DNA of 64,000 bases from Annulohypoxylon bovei var. microspora (GCA_022836615.1 MU405374.1:1-64000); one strand, 5' to 3'; positions 1-11,758 are shown, counted from the first letter of the stretch. Notes: generated by a model not told the origin, from the letters alone. Numbers and translations are program-made.

Positions 1-1055
1 AATAAAACTGGGTCCGTTGAATTGAATTGGTTGAATTGATTACGCGTTGGTGTACACCAGTGGATTAAGGTGTAGTTGTTCCGAGCACTGGTTCATATAG
101 GTACATTGATTTCTTTTTATTTGACGGTATTTTAACTTGTAGAACTACGGAGGTAGGTACCCATAGCTGACGGCTAAGGGAGGGAGCATCCAAGGCTTCT
201 GTCGTACAAAAAGCGTGTACGTGCTTGCTAACATATAATATTGTGGTAAGTGGCGGGACGGTGGCATATCTTTAACATGAAGAATTAGATGCATATAGCC
301 CCCAATGTTGATCTTTTCTTGTATAAAGAGCAATGCTACGTTCGGGCTTACTTTGCGTTCGGTTTTTTTTCCTTGATTTTCGTCTAGCTTCGATACTATT
401 GAATATTGGTTTGCAATACAATCTTTTAACGAAGCTAAACTACTTTCACCTTCGCTTTTGGAAATGTCACTTATTATGAAAGGTCCAGTAAATCCATGTA
501 TAATTAATTTAACTACCGATTAAGTTATAATTTCTTCTTACATATAAATATTAGAATAAATTGTGTCTTTTTTCCTTCCCCTTTTTTGTTGGAAAAGCCT
601 GTTTAATAAGGCTATAGCAACACTAAGATCGAAAACACAGCATCAATTACTACGGAACTCGAGGTTTAAACAGGATAAGCGCTTGTAATTAATTGCAATG
701 TTGAAGCTCAATATAACGGTTTATACATTGGTGTTAGTGGAAGCGATAAAACCTTCTAAGGGAACAAGGCTACTACCTCCGAAGAGCACTAAGTGTTATA
801 GTTCCTTCTAAAACAACCCTTTGTTTATACCAAAAGGCATACCACGTGGTTCTTTTAATTATGACAAGCTCTTTAATAGATTCAACTTTACTACGGTTCA
901 TCCTCTATGCATGGGACAAGCTTAGCCGGGTTAGAGGCCACAGAAACTGCAACCATTCTGTTATTACTAACAGTCTTGAGATTCATTAATCTCTAATCAA
1001 AAGCTTATATAAAGGCATTTATTAATTAAGTACCGACACTGTTGGAATATGGGAT

Positions 1056-1126
1056 ATCACATGACCGTGGTCATGTGATCAAGCTTAGACCTTACATAGA
1101 TTTCTCCCATTCCGTAAGGAATGGGA
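1056..1126. repeat. Two adjacent perfect hairpin palindromes
   Basis: ATCACATGACC at 1056-1066 pairs with GGTCATGTGAT at 1069-1079 across a 2-nt spacer. TCCCATTCC at 1105-1113 pairs with GGAATGGGA at 1118-1126 across 4 nt. Both are perfect and lie 25 bp apart. They could be dimeric transcription-factor sites or remnants of a fold-back element. No adjacent gene makes either reading firm. Confidence 0.6.
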
Positions 1127-1977
1127 ACAACTTAAGAATTACACACCTTTGAATCGTACCACTTGTTTTTGCTTGCGATCGCGATTTGCGAATAGCTTCT
1201 TCTTGAAGACCTTGTCCAACAGACAGACACGCATAAAAGCTGAGTTTTGATTAGCCTAGGTAGGTACGGGTTAGTAGTTAGGTTAAAAGTACTTTACTTA
1301 TTAATGAAATAGTTGCGTTTTTTCATTCTTATCGAATTTCGGTTGATTCGGCACCATGGGTAGAAGGTACCTATTTAAGGAGATTGAAGGAAATGCCAAC
1401 ATAACGTTCCTTATCGCAGTAATTACCGGAACTTAGAATGGATCCCGTTCAAGCTGACTGGGACTTTCCTTCTACCTATCGAGCTTTTATAATGCGGCGT
1501 CACCGATAAAGGGAATAGAGGTTCGGGATATTTAGTAGCGGCGCTGCAGAAAAGCCTATTCCGATTATTGCAGAATGATCGATAAAGGGCATATGAGAGT
1601 CCATATGTGTGGCCATAGAAAGCAACATTCACTAGTTTCTTTTGTGGGTACGGCCCGTACGCAAGGTGGTGGCTCGCCGGCTTACTTGAGAATAGAAATT
1701 CTCTTTATAATTACTCAAAAAGTATATTTTCATCGTTATGCTAGTCATCACCTTGCATCGGTTATGGATATTCTCCGCATCTTAATGCAAAGGGGATTAC
1801 ATATGGACAGCAGATACATGTTGGCTGGATGGATAGGGAAACAATTCCACATAGCGGGGAAATGTAAACCACTAACTGTGGATCGACCGTAACCGAAGCA
1901 ATTTTCGGGTTGTATTATGCCTGCGTCGATCTCCTAGGGATGCTCCTAATCTGGAACAGGAGTTTGTTTCATGCATT

Positions 1978-2200
1978 GTAGTGGCATGCATTAAGTTTAA
2001 ACCCATTTTATGTACCTTAAAATCACGCCAAACCACTATGCCAAAACAGGAAATAAACGCGTTGTTTTATATGTAAAAGTTTTATTTTTATAATAACGTT
2101 TTTAAAGTTATTTATATTTATTTCCAAATGCGGCTTAATGACTTGCTTAGCACGACTTTTGGGTACATAAAATGGGTTTAAACTTAGTGCATGCCACTAC
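1978..2200. mobile_element. MITE-like element with ~39-bp terminal inverted repeats
   Basis: The left arm 1978-2016 and the right arm 2162-2200 are inverted copies matching at all but about one position (the difference is T versus C in the GCATTAAG/GCACTAAG segment). They enclose about 145 bp of AT-rich DNA with no ORF. Size and structure fit a non-autonomous miniature inverted-repeat element. I see no convincing target-site duplication, so the superfamily is not assigned. The single C/T difference would fit repeat-induced point mutation. Confidence 0.75.
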
Positions 2201-2375
2201 CATCGACAACATCCGAGCGCTGCCGCATTCCCTTGCCTAATGTATAATTATATATCCCGTGAGGTTTCTTGTAGGCTTCACATCATTTCACCCTTTTTTA
2301 CTCAATTATCAAATCAACCTACTACACGTGATAATATTCACCTCATCTATTGAAGTCGTTCAGTAAAGATTCAAC

Positions 2376-3215
2376 ATGGTAAGTCCGATATTGCTAAATC
2401 GGAGAAGTTTAAATGGACCTAGCTGACTGGAATAACTACCTCCTAGGCTAGAGAGTTGTCATCGGAGGAAATCCAAGTCTTCAAGGAGCTCTTCGACTCA
2501 TATGTAGGTGTCTTTTTCCTAATGGAAGCGACGTGAATCTAACTCTTCATAGGACGCAGACAAGGGCGGTGAGTAATTTCTTTTGAATCTACTAGACCTG
2601 GGAAATATGGGTAACATGCGCTCTAATATTTAGGGCTAACGAGATCGATAGGCAATATTAGTGTTGGGGAGTTCGCAAAAGTGATGGCTCAGGGCCCGGG
2701 CAAGGCACCGACACAAGCCGAGGTAGAGAAAATTATTAAGGAAGTTGATCTCGATGGAGATGGACAGATCAACTTTGATGGTAAGGTCTAATTTACAATA
2801 TTCTAGTGGATATGTTGTGATACTCGTTTGAATAGAATTGTACACACCACTTTAGATTCTATGAACTAATACGTAACAGAGTTTATTACTATGATGACTG
2901 GTCAGCCATATCCTCCTCCGGATGAAGAATGGGTCAAAGCCTGGAAACAATTTGAGCCGTCATTGAACGGCTCAATCACACAGAGTCAATTCCGACAAGT
3001 TATGGTGGAGCTAGGGGAATCCGTCAATGATACCGAGGTTGAGAAACTCATCAACAATGTGGATGGCGAGGGAAAACTTAGCTGTGAGTTGAGCTTATGT
3101 CTATGATCTAAATATGACAAATAGAGCGCTTACTAACTGATATCTAGTCAAAGCGTTTGTGCACTTTATGAAGACTAGAAACCTGGAAAATGATATCCTT
3201 AATGGTTATTCATGA
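2376..3215 (+). CDS. Divergent calmodulin-like EF-hand protein
   Basis: Six exons: 2376-2378, 2447-2503, 2553-2568, 2652-2780, 2880-3083 and 3148-3215, giving 158 aa. The first intron falls directly after the ATG and another splits the GAT-GAG codons of EF2, as in fungal calmodulin genes. The N-terminus ELSSEEIQVFKELFDSYD aligns with the calmodulin start. EF1 (DADKGGNISVGE) is near-canonical, EF2 (DLDGDGQINFDE) is fully canonical, and EF3 (EPSLNGSITQSQ) and EF4 (NVDGEGKLSFKA) have lost most Ca-binding acidic residues. I chose the exon 4 acceptor at 2650-2651 because it restores a 12-residue EF1 loop and leaves a GCTAAC branch point about 12 nt upstream. It is probably a calmodulin paralogue rather than the essential calmodulin, which is nearly invariant in fungi. 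Partners unknown. It sits alone among repeats. Confidence 0.82.
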
Positions 3216-3631
3216 TGAATATGAGGACCGAGTCCCATCTACTGTAGTTGTGTACAGTTCTATTGAACTAGGTAACACAACAAGAGAGGAGTGCAACAGC
3301 GATATTCCTAATTAGGTATGACATAGATCCTGGGCTAGAAAATCGGCCTAATTAAATCAAATAAACAAGTTCAAGAGATTCAAATGGGTTTAATGAACAC
3401 GGTGCTTGATTTGGTAACGTTTTAACGTGAAACTTTTGAGTTGACCGCTCCCCCCTGAACTATCGTTCTTTTAGTCGGACTTCACGAATCCCACGATCAG
3501 CCTCATCAATTTCACCCCCAACATCAGCCATGCCATCACCTCACCCGTCACTCTTAACACCAGCAACACCAGCAACATCGAACTGAACCTCACTAGCTAC
3601 CCCCCATAATCTTCCATAAGCAGCATACTGA
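3216..3631. other. Intergenic region
   Basis: This is the gap between the convergent calmodulin-like and HD-domain genes. About 3470-3610 is C-rich and reads as an open Ser/Thr/Asn-rich frame on the + strand, but without start, family or splice support. I do not call it a gene. Confidence 0.5.
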
Positions 3632-4475
3632 CTATAGGTTGGCGAAGATGCTGTCGATTCTCAAGTTACCCACGGTCGAGTAGTTCGCCACGTATCGCTC
3701 ACCCCATGGCTGGAGCTGGTTGTCTGTATAGATAATTAGCTTTGATATGCACCTAAGTTTCCGATGATAGGATCTTACCGTATGTTGCAGATGGCTTAGT
3801 TGCGCAGATGAAGATGAAGGTGTCGTTCGTAGCCTTCTTCAGGTCGTCGTCGGGGAAAGCCGAGACAACCTCGCTAAACGCCGCGGGAGTGATGCCGGGT
3901 CCGGTCTTGTCGTAGTCGGCACCGATACCCATGCCGGTAACCTGGACCTCCAACTCCTTGTAGTAGGAGATCGTGCGGGTCGTGTGGAGGGCGATGGCGT
4001 CCCATACAAGCTGCGTGCGGCGAGCGTCCCAATTTTCGTCTCCGTACTGCTCGAGGAACTTCCTGGAAGCGATGGCACCATCAACTTCGAAACGGTGGTC
4101 GAGGGTGGTGACCGGAGAGTTTGGTGTCGTGTCCCAGCCGAGATCGTGCAAGATTGCGGACACAGCCTGAACTTCAATGTCGACAGTGTTCTTTAATGTC
4201 TCGTTAGCAGCAATGATGAGGGCTCCGAAAAGCCACGAGCGCATCTGATGCTTGAAGACAGCTTCGCTGCTGTGGTTGCGAGTGAACTCCTGAGCCAGAC
4301 GGACGATAGGCGTGTCAATGACAGTAACGCCCGCGTAAGTGGTGTTCGGGTAAGGCTTGTTCGACAGAATCGGAGTACCAGGTTGCGACTTGTGGAATAC
4401 CGGTCCAACGGCAGCTGCGGACACGAGGCCCGTCGAGCTAGCGAGAAGCAGGAGAGTATTCTTGGCGAAAAACAT
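3632..4475 (-). CDS. Secreted HD-domain protein, cyanamide hydratase-like
   Basis: Two exons, 4475-3779 and 3723-3632, encode 262 aa. Residues 1-21 (MFFAKNTLLLLASSTGLVSA) form a clear signal peptide. The body matches the fungal HD-domain family that includes cyanamide hydratase: FKHQMRSWLFG supplies the first metal-ligand His, AILHDLGW the HD pair, and the later LVWDAIALHTT a further His. N-glycosylation sequons (NTT, NHS, NET, NDT) support secretion. Splicing at GTAAGA...TACAG continues the protein to DSIFANL and stop, replacing the shorter intronic read-through. Cyanamide hydratases turn cyanamide into urea; whether this secreted homologue does so is not known. A TATATATA box lies about 95 bp upstream. 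Confidence 0.85.
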
Positions 4476-4569
4476 GTTAATTATTGTCGATTTGAAGACT
4501 AGGTAGTCACGATTGTTGCTAGTTCGTTGATTGATGAGGAACTTGAAGAAATGTTCGAATTTTACATCC

Positions 4570-4577
4570 TATATATA
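4570..4577 (-). promoter_or_regulatory. TATA box of the HD-domain gene
   Basis: TATATATA lies about 95 bp upstream of the ATG at 4475, a usual distance for filamentous fungi. Position and sequence only; no transcript evidence. Confidence 0.45.
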
Positions 4578-7053
4578 CACTTGATGCCTTCAACCTGGCG
4601 CGCCATTATTCCCAACCTCAACGGTCAATTTGTCAATACCCCGGACACACCAACAAAATGTTACGCGGGGTATTAGTGTTACCAGCCCCTGACTAGAACG
4701 CACCCGTTGCCTTGACGTGGGGAAAATAACTTCTAGAACGAAGATTGTATTGGGTAGAGCTCAATGACACAGTAAGGAACATTGTGAGAACCGTGGAAGG
4801 GTTCCGAGTTAGTAAGTGAAGAAGAGCTGAGAGGGGGAGTAAGGCTAGCTGCCTAATTGGTGCGGAATATGATCTATATCCACAACCATCTAGTTATAGG
4901 GTGGCATTGAGATTACTAGTGCGACCACAACGGAAATATTTCACACCCTGACAAATATGACTTACTATATGTCCGAATGTTCTGCAGACGGGTCAGATTT
5001 CCAGAGGTTAGTAGTGGCTTACGACCGAATGCAGTGGTAGTAGTTGTACCGCACTTAAATTACTAAGAATAACAAGGAAGATTATTGCCAAGTATGTATA
5101 TACAGTAATGATCCCCAACACGCCCATTTTTAGATGAGATAGGACGAGGAATCATGAAAGCCTTACACGGCAGTTGGTCACTGAATAAGGATTAGTCGGA
5201 TTGGGGTATAATTCAAGCTTCCTAATCCGCCTCATTCTCCCCTGGCCATATCGAAGTCCCTGCATAAACTCTCCGGCATGATGCTCATCTTGTTGATAAT
5301 TGGTAGACGCAAGCCCATCTAGTGCGATCCACAAGGCTTGACAGACTTAGGTTAGAATCTCGGCGTCGTATATAGCAGCTGCGAACTCTGCAACATCTTG
5401 CGTGCTCCTTGCGTGCTCCCACCCACCACATTTGCACTCAAGTGGTTGAGGTGGCGGGTCTCTTCTTATAGTTCTACAGCGACTTCGGTTTACAGCGATA
5501 TAGCAAAAGTAGTAGTGTTTATAACGGTATATTGAGAAGTTCTTAAGACTTACACCTGACGTCAGATGTGTCGCAATAAAATGTACAGCCATTTTGCCAA
5601 GATGATAATATGCTTGGAATACCCTTTATGTATAGACTTCGTCATCCGATTAATTTGCGATGTGAGAGAATAATGGCACGGCTTAATAGAAAATTAGGTA
5701 GGTAGAGATATAGTGAGTGAATTATATGTTTTCTAGGAATTAAATTTTGAGTACGGCTAAGTCTAGGTCATCACAAGGGTATCGTCTTGAAGTAGGAAAA
5801 TTATATAAATTCTTTTGGTGCACAATATTAAGATTTCGAGAATATCATCATGTTGATATAATGCTTAAAGCGTTGATTAAGTTAAATTCCTAAATATCTA
5901 GGTACATATGTACATATCATATGAGAATACCTACAGCTCTACCCCCTTTTTTACTATACCCTAGGTACTTAACCGACGTCGTACCCCAACGGAAAGGTGA
6001 AGTTACCTATGTACCATAGATCAATCACGAGCGCGTGACTGTAAGAGAAAAGAGATAGATTTACAAGAAGACAACGCGTCAGGGGGCTCAGATTGCAGAT
6101 CGAATCATGAATAGAAGTATGTTGAGCCGCAGTTTCAGGTATAGCAAAGTTCCGCCAAAAACAGTACCTGAGTCTTCATCAAAGCTGTAATAGATCATTC
6201 TCACATTCACTAGACTACATATCATTAATAGCAAGTTGGTTCTGGCTATAATCATGGACTTCGAGTCTATTTTTCTTTTCCATTCATCATTACGTTGAGC
6301 TGCTCTTCTATACCTCAAATCTTGACCTGGTGAGGAATTAGGAACTCGAATCAAGAAAGTGACATATAGTTAAATATGAAGTGGGTATCGCTTATTCTTT
6401 AATATAAACATCTACGACGTGCTCGCCTTCGTAGCATTTGCATCAACATATATGTCGATCACATAGGCTATGCTAGTCCGTAAGTGATCAAAGCCTCCAC
6501 AGAACATACGCGTACATCTTGCTTTCTCACCTTGAACTACTCTGGAAGAAACACTCACCTTGGACTAACCTTTATTTTGTACTTTATTTGTCATGTCCAG
6601 CGTGGCGTAGACTGTGAAATCTCTTGGCTATCGTGGGTCCCTTACGCAGTTGGGAAGTTTCCTTCTTGGTATTGGCAAAATCCCATTACTGTTTTCAGAT
6701 AGATGAATATGTGAGAAGCACCCGAATACATTTCATGTATCATCGTCTTCTTTTGATCTTCAAATCCGGGAAACTTTACGCCAAACCCGAGACTCTTGGC
6801 GGCCAACAGACTTTAGCTTGGAGTTGATTCATTCCCTGGTTGGTAGTTCATGCTCTAGGGTCGTCGAGTCAAATACGGAATGGATCGCTTCTTGTAGTAG
6901 CGTAAACTTCGTATAAAGAGTCCGGTCTAGATCCATGCTATTTTGAACTCAGATTCAATCGTGTGCGTATTCAATTCTTATTCCTTTTGATATTAGCTTA
7001 AATTTGACTTTCTTGCTTAGGTAGACTTGCTTTTTTCTTACAGTCCAAAAGCG
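4578..7053. other. Gene-poor region upstream of the transporter
   Basis: Mostly AT-rich DNA without a convincing gene. One stretch (5152-5592, minus strand) is listed separately as a possible decayed gene. A pyrimidine tract ending in TTACAG near 7030-7043 could be the acceptor of a 5'-UTR intron of the transporter at 7054. Confidence 0.5.
5152..5592 (-). pseudogene. Possible decayed ORF with one in-frame stop
   Basis: One minus-strand frame stays open for about 440 bp except for a single TAA at 5347-5349. Around the stop it reads ...AAIYDAEILT*VCQALWIALDGLAS..., with low-repeat, protein-like composition. A CAA to TAA change (as in repeat-induced point mutation) would explain the stop, but an intron could as well. 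I do not recognise the family and there is no convincing start codon. Weak call. Confidence 0.25.
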
Positions 7054-8528
7054 ATGGAACAGAGCATTTATTTACACCCCAGTTCCGCCAATCCCTTCCA
7101 AGCGAACAGTTCGTCAACAGGGCAAGATGCTCCGGAGCTGCACCCCGGATTCGAGGTAGACGAGAAGCGTCATAGTCTGAGCGTGAGCGGGACACGGGTC
7201 AACTCACCAGCTGCTTCTATTCATGATGGAAAAGAAAACCACGATATCGAGAAGGCCAAGAGTGATCTTGATGATATCGATATTTATGATCCGAATCGAC
7301 CGAAGCTCAACTTTTCTCGGCGCATGTAAGTCTCTATCAACATTTCCTATCTTTCTATTCGTCTAGATTTCTAACGTTGAATATTATAGAAACCACTTTT
7401 CCTGGGCCTGGTTCACCTTGTCAATGAGCACTGGTGGGTTAGCGCTCCTGATATATGCCCAACCACACCAGTTCCCTGGACTCCGACAGATTGGATTCGT
7501 GGTCTATGTCGCAAACATTATCATATTTGCTGGTATCGTTGCTGCTATGACGACGAGATTTGTACTCCACAAGGGCACGTTCACAACGTCGATCACTCAT
7601 TCTCGAGAGGCCTTCTTCGTCCCGACCTTCTTTCTTGCCATTGCGACTATCATTACGGGCACTCAACGTTATGCAATCGCGGAAGAAAACACATCCTTAG
7701 TATGGTTCATATCAGCACTCTTTTGGGGATACGTGGTAGGGTCGTTGTTCGTCGCGATCGCTCAATACAGTTATGTATTCAAAACTCACGATCTCGGCCT
7801 CCATACGATGATGCCGACCTGGATCTTGCCAATATTTCCGATCATGTTGTCGGGTACGATTGCGTCTGTTATTGCAGAGACCCAACCGGAAATGAATGCA
7901 GTTCCGATTATCGTGGCTGGCCTGACCTGTCAGGGGTTAGGGTTGTCTGTGGCGTTCATGATGTACGCGCATATGGTGGGGCGTTTGATGTCTCGAGGTA
8001 AGCTTACTATAATGAATCATTAAGAGGCGCTTAACTAAGTCGTGTCCAGGCATGCCGAATCGTGAACATCGAGCGGGTCTGTTCATGAACGTCGGTCCAC
8101 CGGCATTCACAGCTTTAGCGGTCATTGGTATGGCGAATGGTCTACCTGATAACTTGGATATCAACATGGGTATGGTGTTAGATATGAAGATAATCAGACC
8201 CATCGCAGTAGTGGCGGCTATATTTCTCTGGGCCTTATCACTATGGTGGTTTAGCATTGCCACGGTATCGGTCATCCTTTCGCCGCCTCAGTACTTCCAT
8301 CTCAACTGGTGGGCGATGGCCTTCCCGAACACAGGGTTCATCTTGGCTACTATTTCTATCGGAAATGAAATACAGCACGAAGGAATTCGCTGGTTTGCCA
8401 CTGGGCTGTCGATCTGCCTGGTAATCACATACCTTGTTGTGCTGTATAATCTAGTCCGAGCTGTCATCGTTCAAGACATTATGTATCCAGGTCGCGACGA
8501 GGACGTGCTGGATGGCACCGACACCTGA
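7054..8528 (+). CDS. TDT-family C4-dicarboxylate (malate-type) transporter
   Basis: Three exons: 7054-7325, 7390-7997 and 8050-8528; about 452 aa. A hydrophilic N-terminus of about 90 residues is followed by around ten hydrophobic segments. The domain opens with NHFSWAWFTLSMSTGGLALL, the hallmark start of the fungal malic-acid-transport branch of the tellurite-resistance/dicarboxylate transporter family (Mae1-like), and is less like the Ssu1 sulfite pump. It should sit in the plasma membrane and move C4 dicarboxylates with protons; the substrate is inferred from family. Splices are clean (GTAAGT...TATAG; GTAAGC...TCCAG). The ATG at 7054 is the first in frame after a likely UTR intron acceptor. 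Confidence 0.9.
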
Positions 8529-9207
8529 AGTAAACGACGATACAACATCGGAAACCTATCCATTCTGCGGTAGACAGACAGACAGACAGACAGACAGAAA
8601 AACAGACACTAACCTTGTTCGGATATAATAATAGGAGGGCTGTTTACATAGATGGCTGAAGATTAGAAGTTAGATGAAGATTAGTAGAAAGTAGAAGGGA
8701 TTTAGAGGAGCATGGAGTGTCATAATACAGGTATAAATACATAGGATTAAAAGCTGCATACGTCGAATTGAAAAAAATGAAGGTATGACAAATAATTGTA
8801 CGAAATAGAAGTCTCGACTTAACAAGGTGTGAGCGGCAATTGCCGGTCCTAGATCTTAATTAAAAGTGGAGTCAAACGCACAAGGAAGCAGGAGCAGGGC
8901 GCGGGGCGATTAGCTTATCAGATTAAGCTCTGATTCTCATGTGTAGGTATTATTTTAGCCGAGCTTTGATTGGATGACCTCACCATTTCTATTACTTTGC
9001 GCTTTTCACTTTACACTTTACGTCAACCACAACTGTTTTCCCCCTACAGTCTCAGTTTTTCTTCTACAATTATCTGGAAGAGAGTTAAATGGTTATTTGA
9101 GAGTCAATATAAGCGACAACTCTACTCAATCCTAACCCGTTCAGATAATACATATATATGTCGCGCCCATTCATCACTACCGGCTGACCCGCAGCGTCCC
9201 ATTTACC
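8529..9207. other. Intergenic region with (GACA)n microsatellite
   Basis: This is the 3' flank of the transporter and 5' flank of the RCC1 gene. A tetranucleotide run of about seven GACA units lies at about 8573-8600. Nothing else stands out. Confidence 0.7.
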
Positions 9208-10986
9208 ATGACCAGTCGTCGAGTCGCATTGCACCAGACGTCCCTCCTATGCCGCTCCCTCAATTCCACGAGCCCAACCCTTCGCCAATGGCCTAGATAT
9301 ATCAATACATCAGGGAGGGACGATGTGGCCGGACGTGGGCGTCGAGGTACCGGAATGTTCTTCGTTGGTGTATTCCTAGCTTTCATGGCTGGAGGAGCAA
9401 TTGTAGCATACCCCTCTCTAATTCAACCATCTTCGAAGCCACGTGAAGCAACTATAGAGTACGAAAAAGCCCGGCCAGTTGCTGAGTCTAAGGAAGACAA
9501 CCGAGATATAATCAGCAGTCAACATCTCCAAGTGAAGAAGAGCTGGGAGCACCCCGGTGTCTATGCCTGGGGTGCTAACACTGGCGGAGTAGCAGCGCCC
9601 GGTTCGACAGATCAATATGTAAAAACACCGCGGAGGATACCATATTTTGATGGTCAGCTTTTGCGGGACATTAAGCTAGACCGCGAATTTGGAGCTGCCG
9701 TGACCGAAAAGGGCGATCTAGTTCAATGGGGCGCTGCATTCTCTAAAGACCAGAAACCCACTGAAACATTGACAGGCAAAAACCTCATCAAAATCGAAAT
9801 ATCACGGGATCGTATTATTGCCCTTGGGAAGAATGGAATTGTCTACTCGTTGCCTGTGGCAAAATCGGATCAGACCACTGGAGAGAAATCCCATCTGTCT
9901 TCCCGGTTGTCATTTTGGTCTAGGCCAGAGACAATTAACTATCGACAGCTAAAACCACGCAATCTGCAATGGGATGAGAGATTTGTTGACATTTCCAGCG
10001 GCCTCGACCACGCCCTTCTTCTTACGTCAAGGGGACGGGTATTTTCCGCCGCCTCTAGTACATCCAACTTTCCTTCTCTTGGCCAAATGGGTATACCTGG
10101 TCTGACTTGGGCGACACGGCCTAAAGGGCCGTATGATGAACTGCATGAAATTCTCGGGTTAAAGGGGTTCAACATTGGGCGCGTCGCTGCTGGTGACTAT
10201 CATTCTCTAGCACTCGATCACGACGGGCGCGTTTTCGTATTTGGTGACAATACCTCAGGCCAACTAGGCTTTGAGGTGGAGCCTCAGATTCCATACGCTG
10301 ATGGCCCGGTACCACTACCCTTTAACAAGATCTACAGCGGCTCCGGTCGGCAGCCGCGGGTAACATCAATCGCTGCCGGTGGGGCGAATTCGTTCTTTAC
10401 AGTGGATGCGAAGCGGGTTGCGGGTTTAAGAGAGGACGCTGATTCTATTAAAGATTTGGGCCGAATAACTGCTGACACTTGGGCTTGTGGCTCTGGTATT
10501 TGCGGTAGCTTAGGGACGGGCAAGTGGACTCATGTTTCGCTTGGCCCTACTAAGATCAAGCCACTCTCAGGCCTATATGAGTGGGACGAAAATACGAATT
10601 CGGTTGTCCCAATACGCCTAGCACGGTTGAGTGCTGGAAGTTCACATGCCGCAGCTGTGATGAGCAATGTAACATCTGTTAATATAACAAACTCCAATAC
10701 AGATAACGAAACGAATTGGGGTGCGGATATCGTACTTTGGGGTGGAAACGAGCACTACCAATTAGGCACCGGGAAGCGGAATAACATCCCCATGCCGACC
10801 TACATTGAGCCTCTAGATGGTGGAGAAGGTGATATAGCGAAAGGACGGAAAGGCGAACACCATAGGTTCCAAATCACACCTAGAAAAACAGTAAGACTCG
10901 GAGAGGGCGGCAAAGGGAGAAAAGTTAGTGTTGAACAACGAGTGGAGTGTGGTCGTTTCGTAACTGCAGTTTACTCCGGAACATAA
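9208..10986 (+). CDS. FMP25: FMP25-like mitochondrial RCC1-repeat protein
   Basis: An uninterrupted 592-aa frame. The first 45 or so residues are Arg/Ser-rich and almost free of acids, like a mitochondrial presequence. A single membrane span follows at about 50-70 (MFFVGVFLAFMAGGAIVAY). The rest carries RCC1-type repeats, visible as VYAWGANTGG, RVFVFGDNTSGQLGF and VLWGGNEHYQLGTG. This layout matches yeast Fmp25, an inner-membrane protein required for assembly of the cytochrome bc1 complex. Length and order agree with fungal orthologues. Confident as an FMP25-type protein; the exact assembly role here is inferred. Confidence 0.88.
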   Translation: MTSRRVALHQTSLLCRSLNSTSPTLRQWPRYINTSGRDDVAGRGRRGTGMFFVGVFLAFMAGGAIVAYPSLIQPSSKPREATIEYEKARPVAESKEDNRDIISSQHLQVKKSWEHPGVYAWGANTGGVAAPGSTDQYVKTPRRIPYFDGQLLRDIKLDREFGAAVTEKGDLVQWGAAFSKDQKPTETLTGKNLIKIEISRDRIIALGKNGIVYSLPVAKSDQTTGEKSHLSSRLSFWSRPETINYRQLKPRNLQWDERFVDISSGLDHALLLTSRGRVFSAASSTSNFPSLGQMGIPGLTWATRPKGPYDELHEILGLKGFNIGRVAAGDYHSLALDHDGRVFVFGDNTSGQLGFEVEPQIPYADGPVPLPFNKIYSGSGRQPRVTSIAAGGANSFFTVDAKRVAGLREDADSIKDLGRITADTWACGSGICGSLGTGKWTHVSLGPTKIKPLSGLYEWDENTNSVVPIRLARLSAGSSHAAAVMSNVTSVNITNSNTDNETNWGADIVLWGGNEHYQLGTGKRNNIPMPTYIEPLDGGEGDIAKGRKGEHHRFQITPRKTVRLGEGGKGRKVSVEQRVECGRFVTAVYSGT

Positions 10987-11758
10987 AAGCTACTTGTAGG
11001 AACTTCTCTGGACTCATTCCTGGATGTATATTAACACCTGGTCGGATAGAGCAGGAGGTGGACTTGGGTCTTGGACTGAAGATGCTCAATGAGAGCATAA
11101 GGTCCTCCGCTCGTTCGGGCCTATATAGATACCCCCTTCTCAATCTATAATAGCGCATATAGTCGCAACTAACATTCATTTTATAGCTTTCTCGGCTTAG
11201 GTTACTGCGCAGGGTCTGACTCTTAAACAAGTCGTGTGAGTGACTCCTCGGATTGAACATCAACCGAATGCGCTCCTACCATGAAAACTCCCTAGGTATG
11301 TTCTCCGTCTTTAGGTCATTACACATGTATATCTCGATTATCCTGCTAAACGAATGTCACTGTAGTTTGATATGATTGTTATGATTCGTTTCATGCGAAG
11401 CTTCCCCGCACTCAACCTTCAAATCTGCGAAGGAGAGTGGATGATTCTCATCAGCTCCAATCGCTTACCTGTCTAACTAACTCCCTAGAATATCATTCAT
11501 TTTATCACGTTGAACATATTCTTTTACGCTTCATACTCCCCATATTTCAATTGCTGCGCGTTTATAAGTCGCTAGGTCGGATCTCTTCCCGACAGCTCCG
11601 CACATTTCCCCTCATCACCAATTGAACAGGCCTTGCACATCTCATTGGGGAATACTAGACCAGGATATATACCTAGGTATATTCGCTTTCAAGTCGTTGA
11701 TGACTCTAACAACTTATATTCGCGAAACCGAAGTCTATTCGTCACGATTGTTACGACT
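10987..11758. other. Intergenic region
   Basis: The 3' flank of the FMP25-like gene and the promoter side of the beta-galactosidase. No ORF with family support and no obvious repeat. Confidence 0.6.

Larger units (their letters stand above)
1..2375. other. Gene-poor AT-rich region
   Basis: No protein gene is supported here. The short ORFs have no recognisable family, no splice continuity and AT-rich composition. The stretch holds two hairpin-forming inverted repeats (1056-1079 and 1105-1126) and one inverted-repeat element (1978-2200), listed separately. The composition would fit decayed repeat DNA. Confidence 0.6.

Noticed and set aside
2634..2651. Earlier acceptor for calmodulin-like exon 4
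   Set aside because: It would insert six residues into the first EF-hand loop; the acceptor at 2650-2651 gives an exact 12-residue loop.
8573..8600. (GACA)n run as a functional element
   Set aside because: An ordinary tetranucleotide microsatellite in the 3' flank of the transporter gene.
11633..11758. Longer N-terminus for the beta-galactosidase
   Set aside because: The upstream frame opens on TTG, and the family starts near the ATG at 11759.
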